Below, piece after piece: positions 46,401 through 61,300 of a stretch of DNA of 64,000 nt. The stretch lies in assembly GCF_028769735.1 (NCBI RefSeq), contig NC_088171.1, positions 78,571,216 to 78,635,215 of the forward strand, read 5' to 3'. The stretch comes from Zonotrichia leucophrys gambelii (Eukaryota > Chordata > Aves > Passeriformes > Passerellidae). Below the pieces are notes generated by a model, which worked only from the letters and a program-made list of their open reading frames with translations, made no database searches and was not told the origin of the DNA. The translations under genes and the position numbers were made by a program. Numbering within the stretch: the stretch's first letter is position 1; every line of letters starts with the position of its first letter.

Positions 46401-49400
46401 ACTGTTGTGTTAGTATTGTCCTGATACTGCTCCATGTCTGTCTCTAGACAGGCTGAGAAGAGGGAATGAGTGATCATGTTGTAGAATGTCCAGCAGGAGC
46501 TATGATGTGTTTGTACTCTTTATCACTGCACAGTGGTGATGGCTGATCCCGGAGTGCTGCATTTCACCAGTTTAGTCCAAGGTACCTGTATGTCTCTGCT
46601 TCTTAGGAGTACCTCAAATATCCATGAATGGGAATTATTTCAGTGACAGGAAATTCTTTCATCTTTTTGGTCTCCAAGTACTAAAAATATCAGTGACAAA
46701 CCTGATCACTCAAGTGTGAAAGTGAATTTGAAAGTTCCCTACATTTGGTGCTGCTTGGGGTCATCTCAGTGTACAGAAACCTGTTCTGTTTTTTTCTTTT
46801 GTGGCTTCTTTTCCCCTGCAAATTTTTCCTTATTGGGTGTGGAGAAGGACTTCTATTGGATTTGTAAGTGCAGCATGTACACGACTGATTCAGGTACAGC
46901 ATGTACCTGATTCTACTCTCTGCATATTTACACCCATGGTGTATAGAGAACCTGGCTGCTACCACATTTAAGACATTCTTCAGTGCTTGGGTTAGCTTGG
47001 GGTTACCTGAATCTGATGTTTTGAGGAAAGTCTTCTCTATGTACTTTTTACATTCTACTGAGTGAATTGCAATGTTTTCCATTTTAATGTGTTATACAAA
47101 AAATCATTGTATCTTCCATCAGTACTTGCAGATATTTCTGAGACCCTGGTGAGGAGTCAGCTTCTATGGTGTCAGGGCTAAAATGGGTGGATACATGTTG
47201 GATTTGTGACTCTGGAGGTAGCAACGTAGCTTGGACTGAGTGTTGTAAAAGGAAGGATACAGACTGATGTCCAGAACATCATGTGAAGATTCCACTCTGC
47301 CTATTTCAGATTCAGAGTGGATAGTTTCAGAGGAGTTCCTGATATACAAATGAAGTTGTAGAACTCTCCTGAACAATAAAGGAACATTTCCCCACATTCT
47401 TCATAATATTATTAAAATAGGATTTAATATTATTGTCTATGTTCTAGTGCTACAGCTGGCTCTTATGCCTGATTTTTTTCTTCTCCCACTGAGCCTAATT
47501 TCCTCAAAACTAAAACAAATCATAACTCTCTCCACGATCATGCTGCAGTGATGTTGTCATGTTTATTTTTATCTTCCCTTATACAAGCCATATTAAATAG
47601 TGGCTATTATAAGGCTTTCCAATTTAGACTTAATTGGCAATCTGAAGCCTACCATTTTTTTGCCATTCATCATAATGACTTTAAAGTGTACTCTGCCTAA
47701 ATTCTGGATCCAGTAAATCAGGAACAGAGTATAGCTCTAGGAAAAGAAAGAAGCCTAAGGAGGAAAGTAAAACATCTAGGTAGAACCTGCTTGAGATCCA
47801 GGTATGTTCCCTTGTTGAGGCAAGGCTGGGAAGTTTGTTCCCCAGTAATAAATTGCAATGTTCCATTCTAAAAAAATTCTCTGGTGGACAGATGAGCTGA
47901 AGTCATATAGTAAATGTTTGGGAGAGTTTGTGGCATGTATTGAGAATGGACAGAGAAACACATTGCTGAGCAGGACCTAAAGTAACCATATGTTCTCAAT
48001 GTGTCTTTTCTTTCTGTTTGACTTGGTGAATGGAATTATCTGTTTTCCCATCCCATCCTAGTGAAATACTCAAGAGACAGTATTTGTATGAACTGAGCTA
48101 GAAAGGCTGTGCACAGACTAGTAATGCCATGCCAATACTCAATAGAAAAAAAATTCAAAGAGGATATCAATTGTTCTCTGAAATAGCTTTTTCTGAACTG
48201 GACTTGAGCCTTTTTTTTTTTTTTGCTCCAGAATTGCCCCTTCCTTGCTTTTCTGTTTCCTTCCAGAAATGCTGTGCTTCCCATGCTAGTTCCTACTTGG
48301 ATCATAAGCCTCTGTTTGTTGATTTTCATTCTGATGCTCTCTCCATAAAACTAAATGCAGAGCTCAAGGCCACTGTGTAAAGCAATCATGTTTGCACCTT
48401 GAATGGGCACATCTTCTTTAAATGTTCATGATATTGTAAAAACATGTGTAGCACTAAAATTGTCTGCCTCTCCACTACCTCCCAAGATCAATACATACCA
48501 GACTAGAGAAAGATACAGTTTTTCTAAAATTTACAGTTATAACTGAAGTTTACTTCAGTACCTTAGTTGTCTTGATCTCTACTTGGCTTATTGAATCAAT
48601 CCTGACATCATCTCTCTTTGAGGAGTTCTGAATATATATATATATGTACATATATATATATATATAAATGTAACTTTTTTAATGTTTCACTGACCTCAAG
48701 GCTCAGACTCTTATTTACAGACTCTTTATTCACTCTTTTTTTGGCAAGCAGATTTTGCATTAGTTTGCTCAAAACCTGAAAACAGCATCAAGGATTAACA
48801 AAATCTAAAATTCATCATCTACAGCTCCTCAAGTGTGAATTCAATATGAGAGAAAGCTGACAGCATTATTGCTGCCAGGGTATATGGCTCTGAAACTATT
48901 TAGCAAGGACAGAATAAATTTGGTTTCTATTTGAAAAGGATGCCTATTGACAAAAATGCATCAGCCCATTTCTCAAGGGAAAATCAAAACCATTTTCTTC
49001 CAGGATTCACATACAGAGCTTTGGAAAGCATTTATTTTACACACAAAACCAGGCATATTGCTTCCTCTCTATGCTGCACCGATCAACTCAGTATTCTAAT
49101 AGATTTCACAAGAGGCACCAGTAAAACCATGGTTTGACCAGAGCAAATTATTTATAATTAATGCTTACAAGCTAGATTAATTTAGTCTCATTCCTCTGAA
49201 AGTGACTGGTTTCCCTATGGAGGTGTTTCACCCATTGCTAACCATGAAAAAGCCACCTTTGAGGACAGCTTTGAGTGACCAGCTCCATCAGAGGTCACAT
49301 CCAGAGAGAGCTGTCCATCACACTGTTTCCTACTTCCTCCTATTGGTCTTGGAGCAGTTGCAGAAAAGTACTTGAGATTTTATTATCTGAATTATGGGAT

Positions 49401-50227
49401 CAGTCATAATTAATGTGAAATTTTTTGTTTCCTGGAAGGATGATGCCACGTCTTGGGATGTGAGTAAACTGATCATGATGATGGTCTCTCCCTCTGGGTG
49501 AGGAAAACTTGGAAGAAAAGCTGAGGAAGCCTCACATGCTTTTATTTCTTCAGTAAATTGTGGCAATTTAAAGCCAGGTAGCAGAGATAGTTGCAGGTCT
49601 TAAACTAATAATATTGATTTTCCTTTCTGGAACACACAGCCCCTCTACAAAACATTGCTCTGAGAAAAAATATTGGACATCTGCTAAGCTGTGCTTAACA
49701 GAATTATTTATGTTGCTCTTAGACTGAATTAAGCAGGGTGACATATAGCAAATAGATAGGAATAGTCATATGATTTACTAATTTTCACCATCACTACAGT
49801 TATTCTTCTAATCTTGCATGCTGAAATTAATGTGCTTTAGCAGACGCCCTGACACTGTCTCTTAAGCTTTTAGAAGTTACTCCTGTATGTTTCAGAGAGC
49901 ATGTTTACATATTGAGTTTTTGGACAGATACATAGATATAGATTCCTGTGTATATTTTTGTAGATAAAAGTATTTTTTGCATTTTAAATAAACTGGATGG
50001 GAATGAAAGAATGTAATAAAAGAGGACCCAATTTCTTTCTCCATTTGAAGGACCATGGTCAGGATTGAATGAGCTGTAATATGAGGAAGGATAACTACTG
50101 ATCAAAGAAGATGCAAAATTACATGTAAGCCAGGGAACGGCTCGCAGTTTCAAGGACTCTGGTATCTTTCATCTTCTTTTATCATCTCTGTATAAGGTGA
50201 GGAGTATCCAGAAGGGCATGCTCTCAA
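43462..50227. other. Intergenic DNA; several unassigned minus-strand frames
   Basis: Minus-strand frames at 44670-45009, 45511-45756 and 46690-47082 have varied amino-acid composition but no recognised domains. A short (AC)n run lies at 46306-46321 and an AT repeat at 48632-48666. No gene is called. Confidence 0.5.
48632..48666. repeat. AT microsatellite
   Basis: tatatatatatatgtacatatatata-type alternation, itself nearly palindromic around gtac. Confidence 0.85.
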
Positions 50228-51105
50228 GAGTGCACCCTCAGCCTGTTTGCTGATGACACAAACTGGGAAGAGCGGCTGACACACACCCAGAGGGTTGTGT
50301 TGCCATCCAGAGGGATCTGGGCAGGCTGGAGAAAGGGGCTGATGGGAACACCATGAAGTTCAGCAAGGGGACGTGTAAAGCCCTACACCTGGGAAGGAGC
50401 AGCCCCAGGCACCAGTGTGTGCTAGGGGATGCCTGGCTGAAAAGATGCTTTGCAGAACAGGACCTGGGTCAAACACAAGCCAGCAGTGTGTCCTTGCCAC
50501 TGGGGCAGCTAATGGTGTCCTGGGCTGCATCTGGAAAAGTGCTGCCAGCAGGTCCAGGGAAGTGATTGTCCCTCTGCTTAGCACTGGGAAGGTCTCACCT
50601 TGTGTGCTCTTCCAGCCTGGGAATCCTCAGTGCAAGAGGCCCTAAACATACTGGGGAGAATCTAATGAAGGGTCACAAATATGACAGAGGGACTGGACTA
50701 TCTCTCTAGAAGGAAAAGATGAGAGAGCTGTGGCTGTTCTGCCTGGAAAAGAGAAGACTGAGGGGAATTTATCAATGTGGTAAGTATCCAGAGGGAGGGC
50801 GCACAGAGGACAGAGCCAGGCTCTCTTCAGTGGTGCCCAGTGAGAGAACCAGAGGCAATGGGCATCTACTAAAATACAGGAGGTTCACTCTGAACATCAA
50901 GAAACACTACTTTATTGTGAAATTCACCAAGCAATGGCACAGATTGTCCAGGAAAGTTGTGGAGTCTCCATCCTTGGAGATACTCAAAAGCTGTCTGGAC
51001 ATAATCCTGGGCAACCAGCTCTGGGTATCACTTGCTTGAACAGCAGGGATTTGACCTAAGGATCTGCAGAGGACTCTTCCAACCTCAGCCATTCAGTAAA
51101 TCAAT
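50228..51105 (+). mobile_element. CR1 LINE fragment (about 0.88 kb), sense
   Basis: Includes tttgctgatgacacaaactg, ccatccagagggatctgggc, aagccctacacctgggaagg, gaaaagagaagactgagggg, then a 106-codon stretch (50719-51039) reading LEKRRLRG...ARLSSVVPSERTRGNGH, the CR1 ORF2 C-terminus, and a decayed tail cttccaacctcagccattca. The middle of the ORF is shuffled by frameshifts. Confidence 0.9.
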
Positions 51106-54100
51106 GAGAATCCCAATCCAGGCTGACATAGTTAGGATTCCAAAACAGTCCCTTGGTTTCCATATCATTTTAGCAAGTGAATTGTGCTTGAGGGCCCATC
51201 AAGGGAGGCAGAATGGGAAGGATCTAAGACTGCAAGAACATCTGTGTGTTCTAGACACTAAATTACCTGATTCTTAGAGTGAAAATGAAAGGTGTAGGAG
51301 CCTGTGAGAGGTCAAAATTACTGTCAGCAGCTCTAAATGGAGACAAAAAAAAAACTGGATAGAGCCTGTTCACAAGGACTACTGAGAAATATTTCTCATG
51401 TGGATGGTTTCATGAGCTCAGATGCCACTTCTGTACACCTTCCCAAACAGCACTGTCTGAATGTTTTATGATCTCCTGGGGCTCACTGCCTTCAGACTGG
51501 CCATTTCCTCACTTTATTGACTACAAAAGTGAATTAAAGGAGGCAGCAAGTGCCAGAGAAAAGAAAGACTTTTGGGTGATGCTGTAGAAGCAGCACTAGA
51601 GAAGGTGGCAGCAGGTCTTAGAACTTAAACACAAGATGAGTGAGATGAAAGGTTGTTTTTTTTTATTAAAAAGCCCCCAGTGCTTGCCCAGGCAAATCCT
51701 TCATACTCATCTGAAACCATATTTAACAGCAACAGATTTCAAAGGATCAGTGGTATAGGGGTTTAAATAAAAAGATTCTGCAGATGTGAGAAGATCTTTT
51801 CCAATGAGGTAATTAAGAGGACTAAATGGAGAAGAAAAAGAAGTTTTTGATTTTGCTACAGATATTCCCTGCTTTGCACCTTGTTCTGCTCAGGCTGGGC
51901 TTAGATACCTGATTTTATCTTCTATTACCATATTAATTTCCAGTTATCCTAAAACTGGGAGAAAACTTCCCAGGTGAAAGACTTATGAATGCAGAGTACA
52001 GATCCAGCTTACCTCAGTCCTTGATGCCTGTGTAAAATACTGCCAGGCCAGACTGGTAGCTTTTAAATCCAAGTCTTTTGATACAAATGTGTCAAATGGG
52101 GAGAACTCAGCCTTGCACTTTGATATACGAACATCTCTAGTTCAATTAGTACAAAATTTGACAGTAGAACATTCTTCTAGCATTACTAACTGTTGCAGCT
52201 TGGTGTAACGTAAGATTATATAGCTAGTCATAACATGAAAGTTCCACAAGTCTTTCTCTAACTGACAGAAGAGAAAGCATGCCAAAAATTTCAGCCCATG
52301 AATTTTGGGAGAGCAGTGAAGAGAATTGGATAGGGTCTATGAACTGTCTTTGGCAATTAGAAGATTAAACGGAGACACATGTCTTAGTTCTGTATAGATT
52401 TTATCAGTGTACAGAATAGCCCATCAGTCTGCATTTTCCATATTTTCACCAGTTTTACACATCTTTTTGCAATTAACACATGGTTCAAATACTGAAATAA
52501 AAAAAACATTGATACTTCATGTTTATGTCATCTGGCATTCATCCATAATTTCTCTCTGAAATATTCCATGTTGTCTGGGAACACCATTTGACAACAGCAG
52601 TCTTCAAAGGGTTAGTCCTGCAGGAGCTGTGTAAAGCAGATCCTGCAGACTCTTACATGGATAGTCTTGGTTTAGTCAGATGATGATTAAAAAGGAGAGC
52701 TGATCCAAGACAATTGAACTAATGTAATGTAATGTCTTTTTAATTATTTCATGCTGCTAGGCTGAAATACCTGATTTTATGGCGTAATGCCTATGAGTTG
52801 GGTGTCCATCCAACACCACAGGATCTTCAGCACTCCACCCAGCCACGTTACATGTGTGCAGAAAAACCTCTTCTACCTATAAAGGACTCTTCTACAAAAT
52901 TAGTGTCTAAGGATGTAGCAACAATGAAAGATACAATTTTTCTTAATGTCAGTAGCATTGAAATTCAGTGTATATTAGCTTGGAGAAATTCTATACCGAT
53001 ACCAAATCTTGATTATAGTTCTTCCAATAAACTTAGGTTTATTACCAATATAGTGATCCAGGTGATCTTATATTCCCTAAGCTTGGGTCACATTTTTTTT
53101 CTGTCAATATTAACAAAAAATCATAAAAATGAAGCCAAAGAGGAATATTGTTAGACAAGAATCTACTCATTTAAGTAGTGGCAAAATTTAGCTTTTTAAA
53201 AGGAATAAAAATTATTTATGCATTATTGAATATTGTTATAATTATTATAACACTATATTCCTACATGCAGGATTTTCTGGAATGTAAGGTTTTGATATTA
53301 TGATGGTGATTTGTTAGTACTTAGCTAAAAGTTGTGGCAAATGTAAAGAGGACCAATCCTACTTCTCCCACGTATTGTCATAATTCAAGGTTTATGAAAG
53401 TACATTGAGTGATATCAGCCTCTGGCAAAGCATTACTGATTGAATGTCTGCCTCACGTACTCTGGCACAGCAGCAAAACACTGGGCTGAGGCTCGGCCCG
53501 AAGTCCATTGTACAGCTCTGCTGAAATTACTTGCAAGACATGATAATGTGCAGCTGCACAGTCACTCTTTTTTGCACCAGCTCAGCATTGTGAAACAGGG
53601 CATTCCCAGGGGATGTACAGACGTATTTGTGCCATTGTGAGACACAATGGTCCAATCTAGATGTACAATGAAGCCAAGGCACAAAACATGCAAAGAGATC
53701 CTGGTAGATGTGGCAAACCTCTGTGTTGTGAGCAAAAGCTGTGGCTCTGGCTAACCTGCAGGTACTGCTGTCTGTAGCTGATGGAAGGCTTCCAGCCATA
53801 TAGACTGTGCTGTCTTTTATGGCAAGTCGTGCTTACACCACCTCACAAAGACTGGTGCTGACAATGTGGGCAGGTATACAAGGTGAACTCCTCAGGAGTA
53901 ACCCCATTCCCCATCAGGATGAGCCATGGGTGATATCTTTCCTGTCCTCTATGTCTGGTTTCCTTTGCAAAGACCCAGGAGTGCAGGCAGGAAGGGAGCT
54001 GCAGCATAGAGCAGTAACTCTTTGATCTGAACTAACACTGGACCAAGAACCATGAGACACAAGAGTAAGAAATGCAAACAGTGAGACTGAAAAATTAGGG

Positions 54101-54989
54101 CTAACTTTAGCTGATACTGAGACACTTGCCATCATGTGTGCCCTTAGGTTTCTAGAAAGGTTGAACAAAAACAACACAAAGGATGTTCTCTCCTTGCCAG
54201 TCTTGGGTAAGTAACAGTAACTCCAGTGCCTCTATCTGAGGTAAATCATGCTTCTAATACTCACTGTGTATGAGAAGGTTTTAATTACTTCAGTGAAAGT
54301 ATTGGCAGAACGTTTAAAATTAAGCAAAATAAATATATTTTACACATGACTACACTGTAGATTTCAGTAATGCTGTTTGGTGTCAGCTTAAGACTGCAAG
54401 TGGGTTGATGAGAGCCTTGAAAAATCCATGAGTGCATTAAAAGCTGTCAGCTCTAGAAACCCTTAAAGAGACCTTAAATAGCTCATGGAAATTGGAAAAC
54501 TGATACAGAGGCATGTACAGGGACTTCACATTGGTTTATATTTGTCTTGTTTTTATGGTTGGTCAGAGCACTGAGTTAATGAACCTTGGAGAGTGTCTGA
54601 GATGTATTTGTTCACATCTGTGAGTATCAAAGCAGACACTTAAAATGGATGTTGAGAGATTACCATAGTCAGTGTCTCACCTGCATATTTTCAGCATGCT
54701 TTTTTCCTAGTTTGTTATTTAAAAACTCAGTTAAGGAGAATGTCACTAGCCTGAGAAGCCTTTAGAATCTTTATTCTCAACCTTACCAGCAAAGATTTCC
54801 CAGAGAACTGACTTGCAGTATCTTGCTGCAGAGTACCACTTGAATACTGCTGGACCTTCATAGAACCCACTCCAAACAAACACCCACACTGACTGTGCAC
54901 CCCAGCAATCTCTTTGTCTCTCTTTCCCATGTGGGTTGTGACTGCTCTCTTCTAGACTCATCCACATCACGTGTTCTAATTTGCTAAGA
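51106..54989. other. Intergenic DNA, nothing recognised
   Basis: AT-rich. A GC-richer island at 53440-53800 has overlapping open frames on both strands (66 codons +, 90 codons -) without a recognised domain. Confidence 0.5.
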
Positions 54990-55300
54990 TGAATGTCATG
55001 ACCACCACCATCAAAAGCCTTTCTAAAGTAAAATAATACAATAGCAATTGCTTTTCCTTTGTCTGCAGCATCTGTTATACATTATAGAATAAAAGTAGAT
55101 TATTCTGATATAATCCATTCTCACACACAAAGTTACATGGTTTTTTACTCTCTGTGTCTTATCCTTCAGGTAGTCCAATAATTACTTGTTCCACTACTTC
55201 TATTTCCAGAAACAGAAGCTTTGCTGATTGGTTACATTTTCTTCTTGTCTTTTTGAAGTGCTCAACATGTTTACTCTTTCCATTGGATGAAATTTCTATT
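54990..55300 (-). mobile_element. Ancient CR1-type LINE remnant, antisense
   Basis: Follows the antisense CR1 layout at low identity: catcaaaagcctttctaaag, then attgcttttcctttgtctgc, gtagtccaataattacttgt and cttcttgtctttttgaagtg. Limits approximate. Confidence 0.4.
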
Positions 55301-58300
55301 ATTAATAGTAGTAAGTCAATCAGCTGTCTGAGGATGGAGAAGGTCCATGGAGCCCCACTGAGTTTCATTTATCCACGGACGAGGCATATCAAACTGAGGG
55401 TACTTTGGAAATGCCACCATTGCACCTTTAACTTTCAAAATGTGCACTCAGCTGTTCTCATCATCTGTGCTCTGTGCAACATCTGTAGTTCTAAGTGATT
55501 CTTTCCATATGGTGAAAGTCCTGGAGATTGACAGGCTAATTTGTACAACCAGAATGTACTCATATAAGTAAGATTACACTAGGATCTTGGGGGCAGGGGA
55601 ATTGGCAATGCCATATGTGTTAATTTCTGTGCCAGATAAAATGATTTTAATCCACTATTGTATGCAATTGTATGTGCTTTGCCCAGGAAAATGATACTCT
55701 TATATCTTATTCTCTCTGCACCATTTCTGAGCTTCTCAGACAATGGGAATGCTCATCTGTACTTGAATAAAATCTCATCTATTGTGTTAGTCTCCATCCT
55801 TGCTTTCTTGATTACTCAGCATGCCACAAAAACAGGCTCTTGCAGTGTTTGCTCCTTACCAAGATTTGCCAAAGGGGATAATGCCAATTTCAAAATTTGG
55901 GTCATTTTTGATATATTTTTTTGGTGGAAGACAATCATATTTTTGTGTCTCTTAAATAATTTCTGTAAGTAAATGAAAAGAGCAAGACAGCTGACTGCAA
56001 ACAGTATTTGAGTCATAATAATGAATTGGGGAGGTGCAAGTTAGGGATTGTGAGACTGTTTGGACTGAGGATGTAAGATACAGGAGGACAATCTCTTGTA
56101 TCCATCTAGTTCTCACTGTAAACCCTCTCCTGATAACTGAGTATGCAGATATTTGACTATTAGGTTTGACAGGAAAGGGACTTGAAGCTGACTACTGAAC
56201 TCTACAAATACTGAGCATAACATAATTTTGGACGCTGTCAGTGTCCCCATTAAAAATCTAAAAGTATTGCTGAAGTTTGCTGAACTTAGTGTAGGATTTG
56301 TGATTTATTTTCCATCAAACACACAGGTGAAGATGTCCTCACAAAGTCAGTTTCGAAAGCATCCGAAGTTAAGACTGGCAAGATGACTGAAACCCCCTGT
56401 AAATCATTGCTTTGGACACCTTTCTCTCCAGCTGGACACCTTCAGAAACTCCTCAGCTTGAAAGAATTATTTGGTCAACTTGTTTCCAAAGCCTATTTCT
56501 TTTTTTCCATGTAGCTGCAAATACAATAAACTCAAGCAGAGTGAAATGAACTGGCACTTCAGATTAATGTCAACATCTGTGTGAAAATACTTCCTATCAT
56601 TGGATAGCACTTTTAGCTACATCTAGTTTATTTGGATAGCTGCATTTAGTACTGCAGATTTCTCTCTATTGCAGCTGCAGGCTATTAACCTAGAACATGA
56701 CCTCTTTTAGTTATTACTTAAGGCAGTAATAGTAGTGATACAGATTACAATGAAGATCCCTTGAGAAAAAGTAGAGAAATTAAGTTCTATGTCATTAAAA
56801 TTTTTCATGTCCTATAGTGAAACCAGTGTATTAATGAAAAGAAAAAAAAAATAATGAGGAAATAATATGGAAACACTTAGCTAAAGGAATCTCATTTTTT
56901 GGATTGACGTCTCTCCTAAGTATCAAAGGTGAGATTAAAGGAGCAGTGTGTGGGGGCAATAAGAAGAGCAAACTCATACTAGAATGATTTAGGAAAGCAA
57001 ATCAAATGCTTTAGGGCACAAGCTGAACACCCCTGCAACTAGGATTTGAAGCATAAATTTCAGGTAAGCTTTACTCAGCATGGAAATAAGCCTTGTGAAC
57101 TTTCTTTGAAAGTTAATTACAGACCATTGCAGGAGGCAGGACATTTCATCATTTGGACTCATGATCTTTTCTGGCTTGTTGAGACCTATGTTCCTGTGAA
57201 CATCTGAAGTTACCACAGGCTTCTGTTCATTTTCTTGCCTCGGAATCCCCTAGAGTTTTTTATGCTGCAGTTTCATGTTTATTCAAAACACAATGTCAAA
57301 TTTGATAAAAATTCAATAATGGCATTCAATTGGACAAGAATGTATGCAAGGTTTTTTTTGTTTGTTTGTTTGATATCAAAGTTGCTAGTGAATGTATATG
57401 GGCATAAGAAGATAAAGGACATAAACAGGCAGAAAGATCAGTTAATTAGACTGCTGAACTTTGCTCCCAGGACCTACAGCTTTAAAATGCGAATTAATGT
57501 TAGCTGGTAACTTCTCATATGCACATCAGCTGTGTAACATTGCAAAATGGGTATGCTTTGCAAGGGAACGTTTCTTATTAAAGATGGTAAAACTCATTTT
57601 CCCTGTGATTCAGAGGAACATGATCCAGACATGAAAATATAAAAATCACTGACTATTACTTTTTACTTTGGACAAGATCATCTAACTCACTCCACTCTCT
57701 GAATGATTCATTGCAATATTATCAAGAGAGAGCTGGGAATGTGTATTATAAATAAAGGACAGACGAATTTCAAAAGAGGTGATGGTATCAGGAGAAGAAT
57801 CTATGAAAATAAAATAGATACAGGGATGAAATTTAAGGTAACATATTCAAATATCTTTCCTCAGATTTTAATTAAACACCCAGGTTTATCTTTCAAGTAG
57901 TGTCGTGCTTCCAGCATTTGGCTAAAAAGAGCTAAGAGTCTCTGGGACATACATGCAGAATTTGAAAAGTTGACAGCCAGTCATGCAAGCTTTATAAAGG
58001 CTGCCCTATTTCACCTGAAGACAGACACAACCACCCATGCATATTCATGCTTTTTAATTCAATAAAGGTTAGTTTATACTGTGCACAATTTCAGGATGTT
58101 TATACTGTTATATAGTTTAGACTGTGTGCAATTTATTCGTTTATAGTGTGCGCAATTTCAGGATGCTCCCCTTCCTCTCTTGAGTGTAAAAGCCACATGC
58201 TTACCGTAAATGATAGAAAAAAGCATTTAGTTAATCCTGAGCCATCCTACAGATTGATTGCTTTATAAGTATCCCTCATCTACTCCAGCAGGTGAAAGAA

Positions 58301-61300
58301 ACCCAAACAGCCATCTATGGTAAAATACTTCCCTCCCATGCCATGCCTCCATAAATATGTAACACAGGCACAGCAGCCTTTCAAGCCAGTGAGAAAGGGT
58401 ACACATTTCTTCCGTGTGTGCTGGCCAAAAGCCACTTTCTTTCCTGCAATAGAGAAGGTAGGAAAAAGAACACTTTTTTTAGTTGATTCTGCATCTTCCA
58501 CACCACAACATGACTTGCTATTTCCCAAATAGAATGGATCCTTGAGTAGAGATGCCCTGCAGGATCCTTTCACCCTTGGCAGCAGAGCTCTTCAAGATGC
58601 CATGCTATTTGTGGCTTCCTACCACAGCTGCACATCAAATATACAAAGCAGCAGCCAGGCATGCTTTGGCAGCAGGAATAAAATTATAATGTGAGGACTG
58701 GAAGAGAAGTTACTTGTTTTTTATTGTTCTGGTGAGAAATTAGTAATCAAATGTACAGAAGAAAGTAATTGCTTGCTGTTCTAAGCAATTGTTCCAGAAA
58801 GAAGAGTTTGTTACCAGGAGAACAAGGGTCAAATTCACTAATTTTATATTCATGATTAGCAGTAGGCCTAATCTAGGAAAATGTTGAAACTGAATCCAGG
58901 ATCTGCTCATCCAAGTTAGCATTTTCCATGTATCTCTTTCTCTACCATCACCACCCCAAATGACGGAGGCAGAAGAGAACTGTGACAAAACAGAAGTGAG
59001 AGTGGTAAAGCTTTAGTTCTTCAGAAGTCTAGGGAAAAAGTGAGAGGCTGAGATGCACTTAAATGCAGTCTGATTTTGCCCCAGCCCTATTTCTGAGGTG
59101 ACTGATTAAGCTTTTATGTAGTTGCATGACATTTGGTGCCACTTTGAATGCCTTTAGGTACCCTGTCTGATCTCCACATCTCCAGATGCTACCCTAAAAA
59201 GGCACAGATTTCCTACAGGTCCTATCGCATATCTGCAAGCTCGGTGTGAATGCAGTTATAGCTTGCATCCAGAGGACACAGATTTCAGATGAGCAAACTT
59301 AAAATTTTCACTGAAGTGCCTGCCACCGAGGCTGAAGTCACTCTGCTCCAGTGCCTCCACACTGTCCAGAATAACTCATGCAAGTTATATTTTGCAGTTT
59401 TAGCAGCTGGGGACTCTTCAAACTGGTTGCAAGACAATCCCACAGTTCATCCTTTTCCTGCAGCCATTCTTCAAAAGGGTCACATGTCAATAACGCATGC
59501 CTTCATCTCTGCAGGAGATTTTATTCAACTGAGTGTTCAGGTTCAAGTCTGCAGTGAGCTCAGTGGCCTTGCAAGCTCTAAGTGTGAAGCCACACCTGGC
59601 AGTGAGAACACTCATCTCTGACATGCCTTCCTGTAGTGAACAGAGTGTGCAGCGAGGGAAGCAGGTACCCCATGGATTTGTGCTCAACCCTTTGGGTACT
59701 TGGTTTGTTGGGATGTCATGGCAATGAAAGACAGGATCCTTGCCACAGGCCAGCCCTGGGTTTTTCTGCACTGTAAGCATTTCCATGGCTCCCTTTTCTG
59801 TCCCTGCCCTGTCCTACCTTTCTTGCAAAGTATCACAGAGCCATAAATAAAGAGTCTTTCCTAGAAAATATCCTTGAGTTTGCATAAACCCCTACTCAAC
59901 ACCCACCTCCAGGAATCACCTCCTAGCAAGGTACAGAAAATCTCACATTTCCTTTACCACAGATTTCAGACCTTGATTTAACACTCATGAGCTTCCACCA
60001 ACCATTTTCTTTTCCTTTCCCACACCAGATAACACAGTCCTGCACTACCTAGCATTTTTGCAAGGGCCTTCAGGGGAAGAAAATGAACTAAAAAAATCCC
60101 TAAATAACCAACTTAGCCAACATCTCATTCATCTGGCAGGAATCTGGGACCAGTGAAAATGGAGTAAGAAAATGCTGTTTCCCCTTTAAGAAGCACAAAA
60201 GATGTAACTTCTGGTTTATATAACTTTCCAAAACAAGCCTTCCTGAAATAAGATTATTTAATTAGCAAATACAGTGGATTTTGTAAGAACTAGGTCCTCT
60301 TCAGTGATGTAACACTTTCCTAACCTAATCCAATGTGGCCCGTAGCGACTTCTATATATTTTCCAGCAAATCTATCACAAGAAGGAGAACTTTGACTTCC
60401 AATACACATGGGCAATCTTGCAATCTCATGAGATAGCATTTTCTTTTTTTAAAAATTTGGGGGGGGGGAGGGGCTGGTGGGTAGAAAGATAAAGAGGATG
60501 AGAAATTATTTCATAGAAAAACAGGCTCAAGCTGCAACTTTGAAATTATAAAGTCTATCTCCAGCTCTTCTATTTAATCTCACTAATGTTTTGGAATTTT
60601 TAGGAAAGAAAGTCTCATGTCTGCAGGAGCTGGTCTCTTTTTTAGGAGTTAAATAACAGATAACTGACAACTTCCTCAGGTCACTTCTGGCAGAGCTGGA
60701 AAACTCTCTGTCCAGCCAGAGCAAAATCTGTCAGCTTGCATTTTTTCTGCCACAGTTTCTCAGAAAATGCTAGATTAGGTAATTCTGTAAGTTGCACTGA
60801 TTCATCTTAACTGTGACACGTTCTATGGTTGAGATCACACAGGCTGCAACAACTGCTGCTGCATCAAGGGTGGAGAACTTGGTCCTTTGCTCAAATAACA
60901 GGGGCTTGTATTTTTAATTTTTAATTAAGACTAATCCCTTGAAGACAAAACAGACCTGCCTGTGGTGTGAGAAATAACCAGAGCAGTGCTTCTTCAGCCA
61001 GGAATGAACACCTCAGACCTGAGTGGATGTCCTTGTCCTTTCACCACGTAAATACCAGTAAAGTATATCAGCAAAATACCTATTTAGTTGCCCTGTGTGG
61101 TTTGATTTATCAAGAAAAATTTCCATTCTCACTTAATGGGCATTTAGACTTGAGTTTTGACATCACACTATAATTATGACAAGCTCCAGTTCCCCACCAT
61201 CACAAAGCTTCTGTTGTGAAGTTCTCATCCTGCTCTGTGTGTGCTGAGGAGCTGACCACACCAGGGTTCAGCTCATGGTGGGATCCCCCAGAAGGTGTTT

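Noticed and set aside
53440..53800. Possible small gene or processed pseudogene in a GC-richer island
   Set aside because: Overlapping frames on both strands, no recognised protein, no poly(A) tail or target duplication found.
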